Assembly: GCF_040362765.1 (NCBI RefSeq)
Contig: NZ_BAABWK010000002.1
Span: 310,001-374,000 of the forward strand
From: Pyruvatibacter sp. HU-CL02332
Lineage (GTDB): Bacteria > Pseudomonadota > Alphaproteobacteria > CGMCC-115125
Direction of reading: 5' to 3'
DNA length: 64,000 nt
Shown here: one piece after another, positions 62,694-64,000 of the stretch
Position numbering within the stretch: position 1 is the first letter of the stretch
Layout: each line of letters starts with the position of its first letter
The notes under the pieces: model-generated
The model's database searches: none
The model's input: only the letters and a program-made list of their open reading frames with translations
Told to the model about the DNA's origin: nothing
Position numbers and translations under genes: made by a program

Positions 62694-63452
62694 CTAGTCG
62701 GTCTTTGAGGGTGCGACCAACGCGCGCAGCCACGAGAACAGCGAGTTGTTGCGTAAAAAGTACCGCTCCAACTTCAGCATTTCAGCCATCAGGGCGTCCG
62801 GGTCCGCATAAAGGTCTTCGCGCTTCTTTATGGTCCGGTCGGGATCAAGCTCACGCACGACACGGGCAGGGTTCCCGGCAGCAATGACGTTTGCCGGGAT
62901 GGATTTCGCGACAACAGACCCGGCACCGATCACCGAATTTTTGCCGATGGTCACGCCCTTGCAGACTTTGACGCCGTAGCCCAGCCAGACATTCTCCTCC
63001 AGAACAATCGGCTTATGCGCATCCTGCTCGCTGGTGCGGTCATAGACGTCATGCCAGTCAGAATCCGAGATGTAGACCTCACCGGCGATCATCGTGTTGC
63101 TGCCGATGGTGACGTGGTCCGACGACAGGATGCGGGTCCCCGGGCTGATCAGCACATAGTCCCCCATGTCGATGCGGCCTTCACGATCCGAGCTTGTCCA
63201 GACGGTCAGGGTAATGGGGTAGGCGGGTGTGGTCCGAAGGGTGGCGCACCTGCCGATTGAGATATTCGGCCCATACAGGCTCACATATTTGGGATGACCG
63301 GCATCCAGATAGGGGCCCACAGAGTCAAACTGTGGCTCCAGGAAATGTTTGACCCAGGCTCGCTGATACAGGCGATGCAGATGTTTGGCCCAACGGGGGC
63401 GGTGTTCTTTGCGCACGGGTTTGTCCCTTGTGGATCGGTCGTTCAGGCCCAA
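62694..63452 (-). CDS. Hexapeptide-repeat acyltransferase (LbH, CatB/NodL-like)
   Basis: About 252 residues from TTG 63452; GTG 63416 is the alternative and an in-frame stop lies just upstream. The centre is a left-handed beta helix: GPNISIGRCATLRT, GDYVLISPGTRILSSDHVTIGSNTMIAG and VWLGYGVKVCKGVTIGKNSVIGAGSVVAKSIPANVIAAGNPARVVRELD. The SDSDWHD segment carries the probable catalytic His. Such enzymes transfer acetyl or other acyl groups to sugars or lipids. It lies alone; target not predictable. Confidence 0.87.
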   Translation of the reverse strand: MGLNDRSTRDKPVRKEHRPRWAKHLHRLYQRAWVKHFLEPQFDSVGPYLDAGHPKYVSLYGPNISIGRCATLRTTPAYPITLTVWTSSDREGRIDMGDYVLISPGTRILSSDHVTIGSNTMIAGEVYISDSDWHDVYDRTSEQDAHKPIVLEENVWLGYGVKVCKGVTIGKNSVIGAGSVVAKSIPANVIAAGNPARVVRELDPDRTIKKREDLYADPDALMAEMLKLERYFLRNNSLFSWLRALVAPSKTD

Positions 63453-63533
63453 TATCCCGGGACATTAGCCCATTCCATGATTTGCTGCTAAATACGCGGC
63501 GAACATATTTCCCCATCTAGAACGTGGATTATC

Positions 63534-64000
63534 ATGACCTCCGTAGACACGCTTTTCCGGCCGTTCGAGCTCGGCCCGCTCTCGCTCTCCAATCGCATTG
63601 TCATGGCGCCCATGACGCGCAGCCAGTCGCCAAACCAGATCCCCGGCCAGAATGTGGCCGACTATTACCGTCGCCGTGCGGAAGCTGAAGTCGGCCTCAT
63701 CATTACCGAAGGCACGACCGTCGATCACCCGGTTGCCAGCTTTGACACCAATGTTCCAGCATTCCACGGCGAGGCATCGCTCAAGGGCTGGGCCAATGTC
63801 GTGAAGGAAGTGCATTCGGTCGGCGGCAAGATCATGCCGCAGCTCTGGCACGTAGGTATGATGCGCAAACCTGGCACAGGTCCAAACCCCGACCTGCCAA
63901 GTGCCGGACCTTCCGGCATGGTCAAGCCGGGCAAACAGGTTGCCGAACCAATGACCGAAAACGATGTGGCTGATCTGATTGCCGCCTTTGCCAAGGGTGC
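63534..64000 (+). CDS. Old Yellow Enzyme family NADH:flavin oxidoreductase (5' part)
   Basis: The frame starts at ATG 63534 and is open at the window end (155 codons seen). DTLFRPFELGPLSLSNRIVMAPMTRSQ is the conserved FMN-binding N-terminus; ADYYRRRAEAEVGLIITEGT and KIMPQLWHVGMM continue the TIM barrel. OYE enzymes reduce the C=C bond of enones; relatives include 12-oxophytodienoate and morphinone reductases. The active-site region with the His/Asn pair is beyond the window. Confidence 0.9.
   Translation, partial: MTSVDTLFRPFELGPLSLSNRIVMAPMTRSQSPNQIPGQNVADYYRRRAEAEVGLIITEGTTVDHPVASFDTNVPAFHGEASLKGWANVVKEVHSVGGKIMPQLWHVGMMRKPGTGPNPDLPSAGPSGMVKPGKQVAEPMTENDVADLIAAFAKG

Overview
This is a GC-rich chromosomal window from an alphaproteobacterium. 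The order DUF502-recG, sdhE-mfd, glmU-glmS and queA-tgt, an IalB-family protein, a zur-znuABC locus and many acyl-CoA enzymes suggest a marine Hyphomicrobiales/Parvibaculales-type organism (Parvibaculum or Pyruvatibacter-like); the genus is inference. I see no phage, insertion sequence, CRISPR array, rRNA or plasmid gene, and almost every base is covered by short, tightly packed operons.

Layout. 1-1.6 kb: the end of queA, tgt (queuosine) and tRNA-Lys. 1.6-5.4 kb: small membrane, TPR and helix-hairpin-helix proteins, then a DUF1007-NicO nickel/cobalt pair. 5.5-12 kb: a membrane-anchored GH2 glycosidase, glutathione-dependent formaldehyde dehydrogenase, an aldehyde dehydrogenase and an AbgT transporter. 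11.9-16.2 kb: a zinc uptake locus (znuB-znuC-zur leftwards, znuA rightwards, with a perfect palindrome as candidate Zur operator) and a second NicO protein. 16-22 kb: TetR, GST, amidohydrolase, a Gfo/Idh/MocA-aldo/keto reductase fusion and a lipase-like hydrolase. 22.2-31 kb: envelope functions: a SPOR lipoprotein, a WbpM/CapD-type sugar dehydratase, glmU-glmS and a TPR-SPOR protein.

31-42.3 kb: lipid and acyl-CoA genes, with a rightward cassette (thiolase-like protein with an OB fold, hydrolase, DoxX, thiolase) and a leftward coupled cluster (DUF7064/7065-like protein, APH-type kinase, DUF6285 protein, enoyl-CoA hydratase, YceI, DUF3089 hydrolase). The kinase/DUF6285 pair resembles LvaA/LvaB, the 4-hydroxyacyl-CoA kinase of levulinate catabolism. 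42.4-50.6 kb: DUF502, cupin, recG, hydrolase, sdhE and mfd. 50.6-59.6 kb: a DsbA-like protein, SDR, a chemoreceptor, an acyl-CoA ligase, a CaiB/BaiF CoA transferase, a histidine phosphatase and a VOC protein. 59.6-64 kb: a YejA-type binding protein, IalB, a 42-residue membrane peptide, a hexapeptide acyltransferase and the start of an Old Yellow Enzyme gene.

Most notable: Tgt has lost three of its four zinc ligands; the thiolase-like protein at 32.5 kb has its whole Cys-His-Asn triad replaced and a degenerate zinc ribbon; the LvaAB-like pair sits in an unfamiliar lipid-processing operon without an ACAD gene; and several unexplained palindromes and structured intergenic elements are present.
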